Shown: piece after piece, positions 1-11,040 of the stretch
Layout: the number at the start of each line of letters is the position of its first letter
Position numbering within the stretch: position 1 is the stretch's first letter
Assembly (NCBI GenBank): GCA_022828595.1
Contig: JAKGHH010000001.1
Coordinates: 118,308,999 to 118,372,998 of the forward strand
Origin: Nelumbo lutea
Taxonomy: Eukaryota; Streptophyta; Magnoliopsida; Proteales; Nelumbonaceae
Length of the DNA stretch: 64,000 nt
Direction: 5' to 3'
Program-made: the position numbers and the translations under genes
Notes under the pieces: generated by a model
Seen by the model: the letters and a program-made list of their open reading frames with translations, nothing else
The model's database searches: none
Told to the model about the DNA's origin: nothing

Positions 1-700
1 TGTAGGTGAGGTTAAAGGGAGTCTCTCCTGTGGTGGTTTTCTCCGTGGTTCGGTAAGCCCATAGAACATTGGGTAGCTCATCTGCCCACAATCCTTTAGC
101 TCGGTCCAAACGTGCCTTCAGTCCGTAGAGGATGGCTCTGCTTGTGACTTCTGCTTGACCGTTTACTTGAGGGTGTGCAACTGAAGTGAAATTATGTCAG
201 ATCCCCATGTCTTGGCACCAATTCTAGAATTTCATGTCCTCGAACTACTTGTCGTTGTCAGAAATTAGTACCCGGGGTAGCTCAAAGCGGCACACAATGT
301 TCTTCCAAAATAAGTTTTGGACGTTCTAGGCTGTGATCGTTACAAGAGGTTCAGCTTCTACCCACTTGGTGAAGTAATCCACTACTACTACTAAGAACTT
401 CCTCTGGCCTGCTGTTGGCGGGAACGGTCCAAGTATGTCGATGCCCCATTGTGCAAAAGGCCACGGGCTGGTGAGATACTTGAGGTCGGCAGCAGGCTGA
501 TGGTGAATATTGGCATGCTTCTGGCATTTGTCACATTTTTTGACGAGCTCGATGGCATATGCCTTCATTGTTGGCCAATAATACCCCTATCGTAGTGCTT
601 TTTGGGTGAGGGCCTTGCCCCCAAGTGTCCGCCGCACAGACTCATGATTGTCGCAGAGTATGAGCTCGACTTCGGTTGGTCACAAGCAATGTAGGTAGGG
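1..700 (-). pseudogene. gypsy integrase, broken
   Basis: The frame at 568-326 carries the end of the zinc-binding region (CDKCQKH) and the start of the catalytic core (WGIDILGPFPP, first catalytic Asp, then DYFTKWVEAEPL). The same frame continues to position 1, including a SDND core motif, but is interrupted by several in-frame stops (the first just after TITA at 326). It is a non-functional remnant of the enzyme that would insert retroelement cDNA. The C-terminal domain lies outside the window. Confidence 0.88.
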
Positions 701-724
701 GAGTGTGTAGGATCTCCGGTACAG

Positions 725-1219
725 TCATTCATCTATTATGACGTATTTGGCTGCCTGGCGCTCTACCCTTCTGGCGGCATTGCGATCTGTAGGGAGGGTC
801 TCGTGTTGCAAGAAGCTCGCGAGCGGGTCAATCCAGCTCGGCTCTGCTTGAACGATGGGAGCGACCTCCTCTGCCCCCCTCCCGAGAATGCTAGGCCGAG
901 GCAGGTCCTCTATGTACACGGTTCTCATGGTGATATCGCTGGTGCTGGCTAACCAGGACAAGGCATCAGCCTCAGCATTCTCCAACCTCGAGATTTGCCT
1001 GATTAAATGTGACTAGAAGTTGAGCAAAGCTTCTCTTACTTTGGCTAAGTAAGCAGCCATGGTCGGTTCACGAGCTTTGCAATCTCCTGTGACTTTGACT
1101 ACGAGCTGGGAATCGCTGCAGATGACAATGTGCTTGGCTTTTACTTCTCTAGCTAAATCTAGTCCAACTATCAACGCTTCATATTCTGCTTCATTATTGG
1201 ATGCCTGAACTCGAAGCAT
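725..1219 (-). pseudogene. gypsy second RNase H-like segment and link to integrase
   Basis: The frame 1219-1013 reads EYEALIVGLDLAREV followed by ICSDSQLVV, the acidic-residue spacing of an archaeal-type RNase H. The frame 985-725 begins with NAEADALSWLAS, which closes this domain before the integrase. The frames are separated by a shift. The second RNase H suggests a Tat/Ogre-like lineage, which is inference from the family. Confidence 0.8.
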
Positions 1220-1239
1220 AGTGCATACTCCAATTTCAT

Positions 1240-2052
1240 GCCACTTGGGCTGTGCAGAACTATTCCGGCTCCACTGCCTTGCTGGTTTGAGGAGCCATCT
1301 ACGTGAAGGATCCAGGGCTCCTCATCCTAGTTCGTGCTTGGCCTAACTAGGAGAGATGCCACCTTGGCTGCTACCTCACGGGGCCTGGACTTAACTGGCC
1401 TGGGAGCTCCAGGCTCGCCCGGACTGGGGGCCTCATGCTCAACTGGCCTGGGGACTTCGGAGCTGAAAGTGCACTCGACAATGAAATCTGCTAAGGCTTG
1501 GGCCTTAATAGCAGTTCGTGGCCTGTATCAGAGATCGTACTCGCTGAGCTCAACTGCCCACTTCGTCAGTCGACCAGAGACCTCGGGCTTAAGTAAGGCT
1601 TGCCTCAGAGGTTTGTCGGTGAGGACGATAACAGTATGAGCCTGGAAGTACGGATGGAGCTTTCGAGTTGTGATAACCAGTGCGTAGGCTAGCTTCTCTA
1701 TCTCTAGATATCACGTCTCTACTCCCTACAATACTTTACTAACAAAATAGATGGGTCATTGGACCCGATCTACTTCTTTTATTAGTACCGAGCTGACCAC
1801 TTCATCACTTGCCGAGAGGTACAACTCTAAAATATCACCCTTTTCAGGCCGGGTTAAGATTGGCACACTAGAAAGGTATTTCTTGAGCTTGTCAAATGCG
1901 AGTTGGCGGTCTTGGGTCCATTCAAACCCTTTGCTTTTAATTGCCTTAAAGAAAGGCAGACAGCGGTCCGTCGACTTGGACATGAAGCGGCTCAGGGCGG
2001 CTACATGGCCATTCAACCTCTGAACCTCCTTCAACTTCTGAGGTGGTCTCAT
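1240..2052 (-). pseudogene. gypsy RT connection and first RNase H, broken
   Basis: The frame 2052-1756 contains the RT thumb/connection signature (QRLNGHVAALSRFM, FEWTQDRQLAFDKLK) and the start of the Ty3-type RNase H (LYLSASDEVVSSVL). Downstream, down to about 1240, the frame is lost; open reading on the plus strand here is a shadow. The region would have degraded the RNA template during reverse transcription. Confidence 0.78.
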
Positions 2053-2054
2053 AT

Positions 2055-2777
2055 CTAAGATGGCCTTAATCTTATCCGGTTGGCCTCAATGTCGTGCCAG
2101 TTAACGATGCATCCTAGGAATTTTCCCGAGGTGACATCGAAGTCACACTTGTTTGGATTCAACTTCTTGTTAAATTGTCGCAGAATTTGAAAGATAGAAT
2201 GCAAGTCTTGTATTAATTCGTGTGAAAATTGGGTTTTGACGACCATGTCATCTACATAACACTCTATTTTTCTGTCAATTAATGGCTCAAATAATTTATT
2301 TACAAGCCTTTGAAATGTTGCCCCAACATTTTTCAACTCGAAGGGCATAACCTTGTAACAATATAGACCGAATTTTGTGATGAAGGCAGTCTTTTCTTCG
2401 TTGGCCGGGTCCATCCTGATCTGGTTATAGCCCAAATAAGCGTCTAAGAAACTCAACAACTAGTGCCCCGAGGTCGCATCCACTAAGCAGTTGATTCTGG
2501 GGAGGGAGAAACAGTCTTTTGGGCAGGCTCAGTTTAGGTCGGTGTAGTCAACGCACATGCGCCACTTGCCGTTAGCCTTCTTTACTAGAACGGGGTTGGC
2601 TACCCAGCTCGGGTAATGGACTTCTCTTATGAAGTCAGCTGTGAGGAGCTTCACGACCTCCTCGTCGATTGCTTTCCATCGCTTTGGGGATAGGTTGCGT
2701 TTCTTCTGTCTAACGGACCTAACTACAGGATCAGTATTGAGCTTGTGAGTTATAAGACTAGGGTCGATGTCAGGCAT
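2055..2777 (-). pseudogene. gypsy reverse transcriptase, broken
   Basis: The first part (2777-2529) has the finger region ending MCVDYTDLN. The second part (2459-2055) begins with FLDAYLGYNQIRM and contains the polymerase active-site motif YVDDMVV and the following GK-type segment (KFLGCIV). The 70 bases between the two open frames contain stops. Motif order and spacing match Ty3/gypsy RT, and the disruption means no active enzyme. Confidence 0.92.
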
Positions 2778-2957
2778 CTCTGCCGTGGACCATGCTAAAA
2801 CATCTAAGTTTTGAAGTAGGAAACTTACTAGATCGGATCGTAGGGGTTCTTGGATTGAACCACCGATCTGAAGTGTCTGAGCTGGGTCTTTTGCTGAAGT
2901 TGGAATAACAACTGTTTCTTCTATGGGTGCAGCTCATTCTTTGCCTTGCTCCGTAGG

Positions 2958-3587
2958 TCACTCCAGTTCGAGGTTGTTAGCCACCTTGGTCTTTCCCTTG
3001 AGGACGGCGACATAGCACTTGCGAGACTCAAGCTGGTCGCCCCACACTACCCCTACTCCGAAGTCTATAGGGAAGTTCATTGCCAAATGATAAGTGGAGA
3101 CCACCACCCGTAGGACATTGGTGATCGGCCAGCCTATTATGGTGTTGTACGGGGAGGGGGTCGCGACCACCAAGAAGTCATGGTTGAGTCTGACTACACT
3201 GGGCCATGCGCCAACTTCCACAGGTACTGTTATTTTCCCGAGGGGCCTGACTTCTTCTCCGCTAAATCCCACCAAGGGAGTATTAGCGGGCCTCAAGTCA
3301 CTTCCCTACCACTGAAGCTGGTCGAACATGGCTTTGAAGATTATATCTGTCGAGCTACCTGAGTCAACGAGGACACGCCTGACCTCGAAATCATTGATCC
3401 TTACTTTTATGACGAGCACGTCATCATGGGGGTAGTGAACCCTGCGCGCATTGTCCTCCTTAAAGAAGTTTGGTTCCTCTGTCTTTGGCTGCTTAGGAGG
3501 ATTCTGCTCTTCTTTGGCAGCTTCGCAAACTGATGTCCAAGCTACCGCCGAGGTACAACCTGCAATGGTCGAGCCTCCCACTATCAT
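2958..3587 (-). pseudogene. gypsy aspartic protease and spacer, broken
   Basis: The frame 3587-3306 carries VRRVLVDSGSSTDIIF, whose DSG triad is the catalytic loop of retroviral-type aspartic proteases. The next frame (3296-2958, PLGKITVPVEVG, YNTIIGWP) is the C-terminal half of the protease, typical of plant gypsy elements. The two halves are in different frames. Confidence 0.85.
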
Positions 3588-3599
3588 GTGGATAGTGCC

Positions 3600-5328
3600 C
3601 TAAACTGGCCTCTCTTCCGGAGACTGCCTTTGTGACTGCTCTGCCGGCTTGCTGTTGGACTCGGGAGCATCTTTACCGTGCTCCCCTTGCCGACCTGTTT
3701 TATTATTATTATTATTGTTATTCTGTACAAAATTCCTTAGATATCCTCGATGAATGAGTTCCTCTATCTCGTCGTAGAGATTCTTGCAGTTCTCGATACT
3801 ATGACCGTGGTCTCTGTGAAAACTACAATACAAATTTTTATTTCTTTCAATGGGATTCCCCCTCAGGCGGGGTGGCCACTTAACGTATGGGGCGTCCTTG
3901 ATTGCCATCAGGATCTCGGCCCGCTTCGCGTTCAGTGGGGTGTAATCAATTTGGTTCGCTATAGGGGGTCGGAACGGCTGACCCGACTTTGCTCCCCGAG
4001 CTACGTCCTTCTTCTTTCAGCTGTCTCCTTGGCTAGAAGGTTCTCCTTCTCTTTTTCTTTTCTTGGGTGTGCTTTCGCCCTTTTGATTGATCTCTTCTTC
4101 TGTGGCTATGAACCTGTCCGCAAGCTTGAGGAATTCAGTTATGGTCGTCGGTTGGTTGACAACCATGTGCCACTTGAATTCCTTGTGCGTCATGCCCTTC
4201 TTGGCTGCTGCAAGGCGCACTGCGGGGTCCAAGCGCGGTATTTGCATGCATGCATCATTGAACCGCTTGATATAGACCCGGATGGACTCTCCCTCTCTCC
4301 GGGCTATGTCAAGAAGGCTTTCCTCAGTTCACGGGCACCGCTTGCTAGTGAGGAAGTGGGACATGAAGGCTTGCGTGAATTGTGCCCAACTTCTTATCGA
4401 TCTGGGCGCAAGGTTTCGGTACCACATGCGGGCCACTCCTTTGAAAGTGGTGGAGAAGGCCACGCACATCCAAGACTCACTGGCCCTTTCCAGGTGCATC
4501 TGTGACTAGAAAGCGTCTACATGATCATTTGGGTCGAATGACCCGTCATACTTATCAAGAGGGGGGAGCTTGAAGTCCTTGGGCATTGGAACAGCTAGGA
4601 GCTCGAGAGACAAGGGGGATGGAACATAAAGGAGGGGAGCTTTTACTTCACCTGAGCTTACCTCTTCCCTGCCTCTGTGTTCGGGCAAGTTGTGGGTAGT
4701 AGTTCGGTGAGCTTGGCGGCGACGTCTTTGCTTTTTGGCGGGCTCCGCGTTGGTGCTGCTCACTCCATACTATCAGGAATAGTATGCGCAGGAAACTACT
4801 CGGGCTGCTGGTGATGGCTGCGGACAGAGGGGTTTTGAGTCCACAGCCAGGATCTCGAACCAATTCTCTAGAGGTGGAGCTTCGAAATTTGATTGCTGGG
4901 GTGATGTAGACCTGGCGAGTTGGGATCCTCCCGACCTGACTGCCCACGGCGAGACCGGAGTGGCTAGTCTTTCCTTTTTGCCGCGAGAGGAGGCTTGGCT
5001 CTTAGGTGGATTCTGGGAAGCCTCTTCTTGGCGAGAAGGGCGTTCATCCTAGCAGCGAGACCTGGCTTGTCGCGACGTCGGGTGTCGAGGAGGGAGCTGA
5101 GGCTGAGGCTGAGGTAGCTGAGAGAACTGCTACTGATAATGATATTGAGAGATTTGGTGCAACACCTACTGCTGGTAGAGCTGGAACTGTTGAAACTACT
5201 ACATCTGGGCTTGCATGGCCCGCATGGACTGCACCGCTAGGGACTCCGTCCACTGAAAGGGGAATGGTGAACTGCCCAATGCAGACCACGGGAACCTGAA
5301 GTTGTTCCCCGGCAACGTCCATCTCCAT
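3600..5328 (-). pseudogene. gypsy gag, broken into several frames
   Basis: The N-terminal frame starts at 5328 and contains VCIGQFTIPL, which recurs exactly in the second copy at 17.5 kb. The middle frame (4763-4506) ends in PLDKYDGSFDPNDHVDAF, a hallmark of plant gypsy gag. Frames 4247-4017 and 3908-3600 carry the C-terminal part with a zinc-knuckle-like CSFHRDHGHSIENC. A run of Asn codons (ATT/GTT repeat on the plus strand near 3699-3722) follows the knuckle. Stops and shifts separate the parts. Confidence 0.85.
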
Positions 5329-5414
5329 GATGCGTTCGGCGTTGCTTGAAGAATCCGTGAATGTTGAGTTTTTGGAAAAAATGAACTGTAAAAGCTTAGA
5401 GGAAGGCTTTTAGA

Positions 5415-5436
5415 AGCGTTCTCACAGACGGCGTCA
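5415..5436 (-). other. primer-binding site-like sequence of gypsy copy A
   Basis: On the minus strand this reads GACGCCGTCTGTGAG, next to LTR-like sequence that begins TGATGAATCA on the plus strand at 5437. Two related sites (6822-6840 and 17692-17710) sit in the same position beside LTR-like sequence, which supports the call. I do not assign the tRNA. Confidence 0.6.
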
Positions 5437-6215
5437 ATTGATGAATCAATTTTTGGTCATGTATCAGTATTTTGGCTAACTACCTCGTCATTTGGTCTGC
5501 TTCCAAGTGGCCGATGATTCAGAGGTTGAAGTGGAGAACTTTTGCTGGATGAGGACTTGGATGCCGAGCTGACCAGGCCGAACTGCCTGTGAGGTGCCGG
5601 GCTGACCAGGTGCCGAGCTGCCTGTGAGGTGTTGGGCTGACCAGGTGTCGAGTTGCCTGTGAGGTGCTGGGCTGACCAGGTGCCGAGCAGCCTGGCGGTG
5701 AGCTGGATTGATGAGCTTCGTTGCTCTTTAGGGACTTGCAAGGAACCAAATGTCAGATGACCCAGGGTGGCTAACCTGGCGAGGTCGCTCTGATGCTTAA
5801 GTCAGTACTCTCATAGTAGACTGTGAGCTAAAGATCACAAAGTCTGAGAGTTAGAGCTTGCTTACTTTCTCCCCCCTTGCCATTGGGGTTGGTGCCTTTA
5901 TATAGGCATTGCTCATGTACCGCCCCCGAGATCTCCGGGAGGTCGTGTCTAACTGGTCCAAGATCCTCGGAGGTAACTGCCATGCATGTTGACCATCTTC
6001 CGGAATGAAGGCCAACCTCCAAGGACCGTGGGGTATGCATGCCGAATTTGTCGACGAACACGTCTCGCAGGTCGCCAGGTCGGCACATGTGCTAAGTCGG
6101 CGCCTAGGCCAGGCTACCAGGTTGGACACCATCAATTTGGCAAGTTGTTGCTTGAGTGGTTCCGGGTGCCACCTAGTTGTTTGTGAATGCTTCGCCATTG
6201 GCCAAGGCTAGGAAC
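5437..6215 (-). mobile_element. LTR (5') of gypsy copy A, far end uncertain
   Basis: It adjoins the primer-binding site. It shares blocks with the LTR at 17713-18398, for example the stretch around 5760-5800 that includes GCGAGGTCGCTC and GATGCTTAAGT. A minus-strand TATA box (CTATATAAAGG) lies at 5895-5906. The region up to about 5735 has no counterpart in the 17.7-kb LTR but does match 17181-17340, so this LTR may be composite. I cannot find a clear terminus, and the right boundary is an estimate. Confidence 0.5.
5571..5700. repeat. tandem repeat, 33-35 bp, about 3.7 copies
   Basis: GACCAGG starts at 5571, 5604, 5639 and 5674, giving periods of 33, 35 and 35. Each unit contains CTGCCTGTGAGGTG. 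The array lies within the LTR of copy A. Confidence 0.85.
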
Positions 6216-6840
6216 TCCCGTCTATGATCAGTTCATAGCTTCGGCCACTCTATTTATTTGCCTCTTACTAGTGGCTTCCTTCTGGTGGGACTTGGGAGTT
6301 GGGAGTGGATTGTACTGCATCTGCATTCGGCATGGAGCATGCTGGTAGCCTAGTACTACTAATAATAATACAATACTGTTTCTCCTCAACCATTGATGTT
6401 CTCCCCAACCATTGATGGTTTTGGGGAAATTCCATATGTTCTCCCCAAAACCATTGATGTTCTCCTCAAACTCTGAATCTGAATCTAAACCCTTCTTCAC
6501 AAACGTGCAGATATTCTCCTCAACATCCTGAGCGGAGATTTTGAAATGAGTAGAAACCCTCTCTTTTGAAATGAGCAGAAACCTTTGGCTCTTTCACTCA
6601 ACCGTGCGGCTCCCTCTTAGCTCCTTCACTCTCTTTTGAAACGAGCAGAAACCCTTGGCATGGAGAAGATGCGAAGAGTCAATTGCTTGATTGTAAACCT
6701 TTCTGCAATTTATCTTGCTCGTGAACCTTTCACTCTTCTTCAAAATTCCTCTTCCTCTGCAAGGTTCTCTGCTGGAAAGACTTTTGCCTTTTAGAGGATG
6801 AGAAAGCTTTTTAGAAGCGGTTCCCATAGACGACGCCAAT
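6216..6840. other. non-coding TE remnant with short repeats and a second PBS-like site
   Basis: No coding region is supported. Imperfect repeats of CCATTGATGTTCTCC occur at about 6388-6470, and repeats of GAAACGAGCAGAAACC-like sequence at about 6540-6660. At 6822-6840 the minus strand reads ATTGGCGTCGTCTATGGGAA, a primer-binding-site-like sequence directly abutting the LTR at 6841. This stretch is probably the leader of another truncated gypsy element. Confidence 0.55.
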
Positions 6841-7686
6841 TGATGGTGCGCAATCCGATCACTCTTAGCTGGTACTTGTGTGGCTCTTGAAAGATACCTG
6901 AGATGGAGAAGATAAGGATCCTCGGGGGCTTACCCGGCGGGAATACTCCGACACTTAAGTTAGAATTTTGTGAAAGATGTAAAGAGAGGATGAAGGCTAA
7001 GAGTGCAGATAGCGCGAGTATCAGGAAGTTACCTCTGTCCTTTGGGATTGACAGGGCAGGTATAATGGCCACTGTCATCCTACCGCATCCGTTACAGCTA
7101 GGGCTGAGGTGGCACATGCGAGGCCGTTCTTGCAGGGTACATACCTGTCAGGTGCAAGACACCTTCTAAAGGTGGTGGGCACGACACTATTTGACGAGAG
7201 ACGTGGGTGCAGTCTCCAGGTTTGATGGGTACGGTGGTCGGGTAGGAGGCCTTCCTGTGATGTGCTGAACTGCTCTCCTGCGAGCTACCCTGTACCGAGC
7301 TACCCTACAAGTGGTGAGCTGCTTGTGGCAAACTTCACCGAGCTGACTGGCTCGAGGTGTCTCTACCTCGGGGGTATCTAGAGGCGGATTGTGGTGTTCC
7401 TGTTTGAGAGTGGCCTAAAATTCACTGGAAGGAGCTCGGGCATTAAAAAAGGTCAGGGGGCCCAAGCTCGGAGATAGCACGGAGTGCCTCAGCCTTGGGA
7501 AGGAGGTGCAAGCCAGGCGGCTATCGGCAAGTAGCCTAATCTGCCGAGTTGCCAGACTCAGCTCGATGAGCCCTTCCCACTGAGTTGTGCTTGTGCTTGC
7601 TGTGCTGTCACGCTGAGTCAACGCTTGAGCAAGGTCACGCCCACGTGTACCTGTGCTACGAGGTCGGGCCAAATCACCCTCCATCA
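6841..7686 (-). mobile_element. LTR-like element B (846 bp)
   Basis: It begins TGATGG and ends CCATCA, a perfect 6-bp terminal inverted repeat of the TG...CA type. It is flanked on the left by a PBS-like site at 6822-6840. Style and short blocks (CCGGCGGGAATACTCC, ACACTTAAGTTA) resemble the other LTRs here, but it is a different subfamily. No matching second LTR was seen. Confidence 0.6.
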
Positions 7687-10506
7687 ATGGTCAAGCGAAA
7701 CCATGGCCTTTGTAATCATGAGTGCTTGGGTTCAAATCTGTACATCCTTGTCCTCAAAGTGTTTTAGGATTTATTTTAAGGTAAATTTGATTCCAAGACC
7801 GGTTCTTTGGATCGTTTTAGGTAGGGTAAACCCCTAGACCTTGGGACCAGCTGGGTGGGGGTTAGTTCCAAGAATTTGAAACAAGACCCTACCCGGTAAT
7901 AGGTTAGGTAGAATCTGTTCAAGGCTGATTAGAGTTCAGTTCCAAGTAGAACTTACCCATTTGCTCATGCCTAGTAAATCCACAGTTATATATGTACTTC
8001 ATGGTATCTTCATCAACCCCTGATCTCCACATAGATCAGGCTTAGTAGACATACAGATTGAATTATTTCCCCCTCTTTGGTGGTGATACATTGGTTTTGC
8101 CGCTTTGGCTTGGCTTGCGAATGATTCGAAATTTGACATATTTTCTCCAAAATCAGCATTTTAATATGAGTGCAACTTGGTTAGGTCACGTTGGTTGGAA
8201 ATTTGTTAAATTTTGAATGGCCTGAATTCCTATGAGCTTGATGTAGTTGAAATTCTTCAAGCTTTTCATTTTGAGCTTTGGGCTATCGAAATTAAAATTG
8301 AGCCAAATAGTATATTGAACAATTGTTAAGAATTACTTTCAAAAAACAGTACACTATATGGTCCGAGTATGATACTAGGTGAATTTCTCATTTTCTATAA
8401 AGGGACCAGATATTGTCTCAATCCAACCCAATCCGATATAAATTCATTATGTATGGACTAGGTCCAATCCAATCCAATAAATATTTTGGACCATTAAGTT
8501 TGGACTGGTCCGATTCAATATCTTATTGGTCTATTCAATTCATCTAAATTATTTTTGGTTTAGAGGGTCCAATTCAAAACTGGTCCATTAATACCCCAAG
8601 TGGTGGTAAACGTTTCACTCTAGATTTTAGAATCCCTTTCCTCCAACTCAAAAATTACTCTTCTGGTCTCTCTTTGTTTGATCTGTCTTGAGCTTGGTTT
8701 GAGAGGGAAAACCTTATGGTAGTGGTTACATGATTATGAGAGTCAAGAGGGCTTGTAAGTAGTCCTGGGGCGAGTTCGGACTTAATTTTTGTGAAAATTT
8801 GAATGCGCCCATACCAAAGCCCGAGCCCAAAATAATGTAAAACCAAACCCGAAGCCCAACTCAACAAGTATAGTTGCAAGGGTTGCGTATAGATAGCAAT
8901 CCCTTGCCGGACGCTAGAGGCAACATAGCATGGCATTGGCAATCCTAGGTGGGTCCATTGAGGGGTAAAATAAGATTGTTTTTGGTGTTTCGGGAAAAAA
9001 AATTGTACTCTTGCGTCTAGAAAACTGTTTGTTTATCAACCAAAGATATGTATGGATGCATTGTTTGATCATTAAAGGAAGTAGGTAGTCGTCCTTCAAA
9101 CGTGAACAACAAAATAATGCTTTCGTTTTCTACTGGAAGAAGGAGAACTTTCAATCGGAACAAGCCTACAACAACAAGAATAATCTTGTTCATTGTTTAA
9201 TGTTTTTATTTTGACGTTCATTTCTTCTTTATTCTATTGGGAATTTTGCAGTGCAGATAGAAGTCATTATCCAATGTCGATTTCAGCTAGACTTGGACTA
9301 GATCAGGTGGTTGAACCGGTGAACCTATAACCAGACCAATGAGCTTTCCACCTCATTTGTTGATGATTGAACTGACCGGCAGTAGTTAAACTGGTAAAAC
9401 CATGACCGGGGTCCAAATCTGACAAGATTGAAATTTCTTTGCCAATAAGGAGAAATAAGTTTGAAGTTTGAACCAGTGGGGCTGAGTCAGATGACAACTG
9501 GTCATGAAGCAGAATTGTTAAGCTGACATATGGCAAGAAGCAGTTGCCACATAAAAGATACCCTTCCTTGTAAGGGTGGTAGCCGTTGAATTCTACGTTA
9601 GGCAGTTACGTTAGAGGCTTTGAGCTGGGTAGTCATCTCATACTCAACATATATACTGAATCTGTCATCCCATCAAATATTATATTATATCTGAACGCGC
9701 GTGCAATTAATGCACTGATATTTCGTTATTTTAATGTCCAAACTCCAAAGAAGAAAAGTCTGTTAGTTACTTAGTTAGTTCTGATATTAAACCAACTTTA
9801 AAAAACCGTGTTAACTCTGTAAATTAATATTATAATAATACTAGCATTAGCATATCTTATTTGAATTTGAGAAATGGAAATTCTGGCACATTTTCCTCCT
9901 TTATCTTTTTTTCTATTTTATGTAGATGACTGGAAATGGGTAAGGGAAGTGGTGTTTGATTTGATCTTTTCTTTCTTATAACCCATGTTTGGCACAACGA
10001 AAGAAAAGATCTCATTGATGTCCACATCACAAAGAAATCTGTGTTCTTACAGCAACTCAGATCCTCCTTTGTTTTCTTATTTATTATTTGGGTCTCTCTC
10101 TCTCTGCCTGCAGGTTGGCCGGAGGCATGGGAATTACTAGTGACGACAAGGTGGCTCAACACTATTGGGTCTAGACATGCCGACACTTCGAAAGATGGAA
10201 TTCAACAAACAACTGCGGCTACCTAACAATCTTGCCTCTTGTACAAATTGGAATTTGCATAGACTCCCCACAGAGCGTGTCCATACATGCTCCACATGTA
10301 CATCTAACCGTGCATTGGAAATATCTCCCATCATTTTGATGCGCCTGTGGAGAGCCCATCCTGTGGCTAATTTAATGGTGGTGCTGCTCCTCGGATTTGA
10401 TAGCTAGCGGTTGAAATGTTGACACCTGTGATAATCTTGATACCTAGAATGACTTAATACAATGGGCCATGCAAAAAAAAACCCAAATTTCTAGAACCAT
10501 CAATTA
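7687..10506. other. intergenic, no gene seen; contains a partial hAT-like MITE
   Basis: Short open frames here lack recognisable domains. At about 8395-8605 lies a partial copy of the element found whole at 14851-15260 (shared CCAATCCAA-rich sequence and ATAAATTCATTATG). Around 9305-9415 there is a patch rich in ACCGGT/AACTGG words, similar to the repeat at 10766-11040. Nothing else stands out. Confidence 0.6.
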
Positions 10507-10634
10507 AACTATGTTCGGTTTGAAGAAAAAAATAGAAAAGAAAGGAAAAAGTAGGAAAACCTATAAAAAGTTTATAAAGGTTTTCCTATTTTTTCCTTCA
10601 TTTCTTTACTTTTTCCTTCAAACCAAACACAGTC
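10507..10634. mobile_element. Tourist-like MITE, 128-bp hairpin
   Basis: Left end AACTATGTTCGGTTTGAAG pairs with the right end CTTCAAACCAAACACAGTC. The A-rich left arm and T-rich right arm fold along almost their whole length around TATAAAAAGTTTATA. TTA flanks both sides (10504-10506 and 10635-10637), the target duplication of PIF/Harbinger elements. Confidence 0.75.
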
Positions 10635-10765
10635 TTAGTGTTTTTTTGCTAGTGAACTACAGAGTATTTTTCCCATAAAACTAAATATGCATTTACAAAT
10701 TAATTTTAATGCTATATACGTTCATTGGTGCTTGGACATCAAATAGACGGTGATTGTATGTTTCA

Positions 10766-11040
10766 TGGTTTTTAAAACTGAACCAGTGACCGAATTGGTC
10801 AGGGGTCCAGTTATTGGTTTGAATGCTCCGGCCGTTTGACTCATTCTGACAAAAAATAAAAAAAAATTGAAAAACGGTCAAAACTATTTGAATGATTAAC
10901 CAGCCAATTCAACAGTTTATTGACCAAAATCAATGATTTTAAGAAAAAAACAGTTTTAGAAAAAAATGAAATACGTAAATGACTGATTCCCGATTTTTCC
11001 AGTCCAACCATCCGGTCCGATCCGATTTTGAAAACCATGA
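10766..11040. mobile_element. dispersed non-autonomous element, GGTTTTNAAAAC ends
   Basis: It starts with CATGGTTTTTAAAACTGAAC and ends with CGATTTTGAAAACCATGA, an imperfect terminal inverted repeat. The interior has fragments such as GACCGAATTGG and GGTCCGATCCG. Related copies are at about 16640-17178, 20505-20775 and 48372-48600. The superfamily is not established. Confidence 0.6.

Larger units (their letters stand above)
1..5436 (-). mobile_element. Ty3/gypsy retrotransposon internal region, decayed, runs off left edge
   Basis: Read on the minus strand the order is gag, protease, reverse transcriptase, RNase H, a second RNase H-like segment, integrase. That is the Ty3/gypsy order; a second (archaeal-type) RNase H is typical of the Tat/Ogre-like branch, so I infer that lineage. 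Every domain is cut into short frames by stops and frameshifts, so the copy is dead. The 3' LTR would lie left of position 1. A primer-binding-site-like sequence ends at 5436, next to LTR-like sequence. Confidence 0.92.

Noticed and set aside
3750..4505. 251-codon open frame on the plus strand
   Set aside because: It is antisense to the gypsy gag remnant on the minus strand, has no recognisable domain, and is explained as a shadow.
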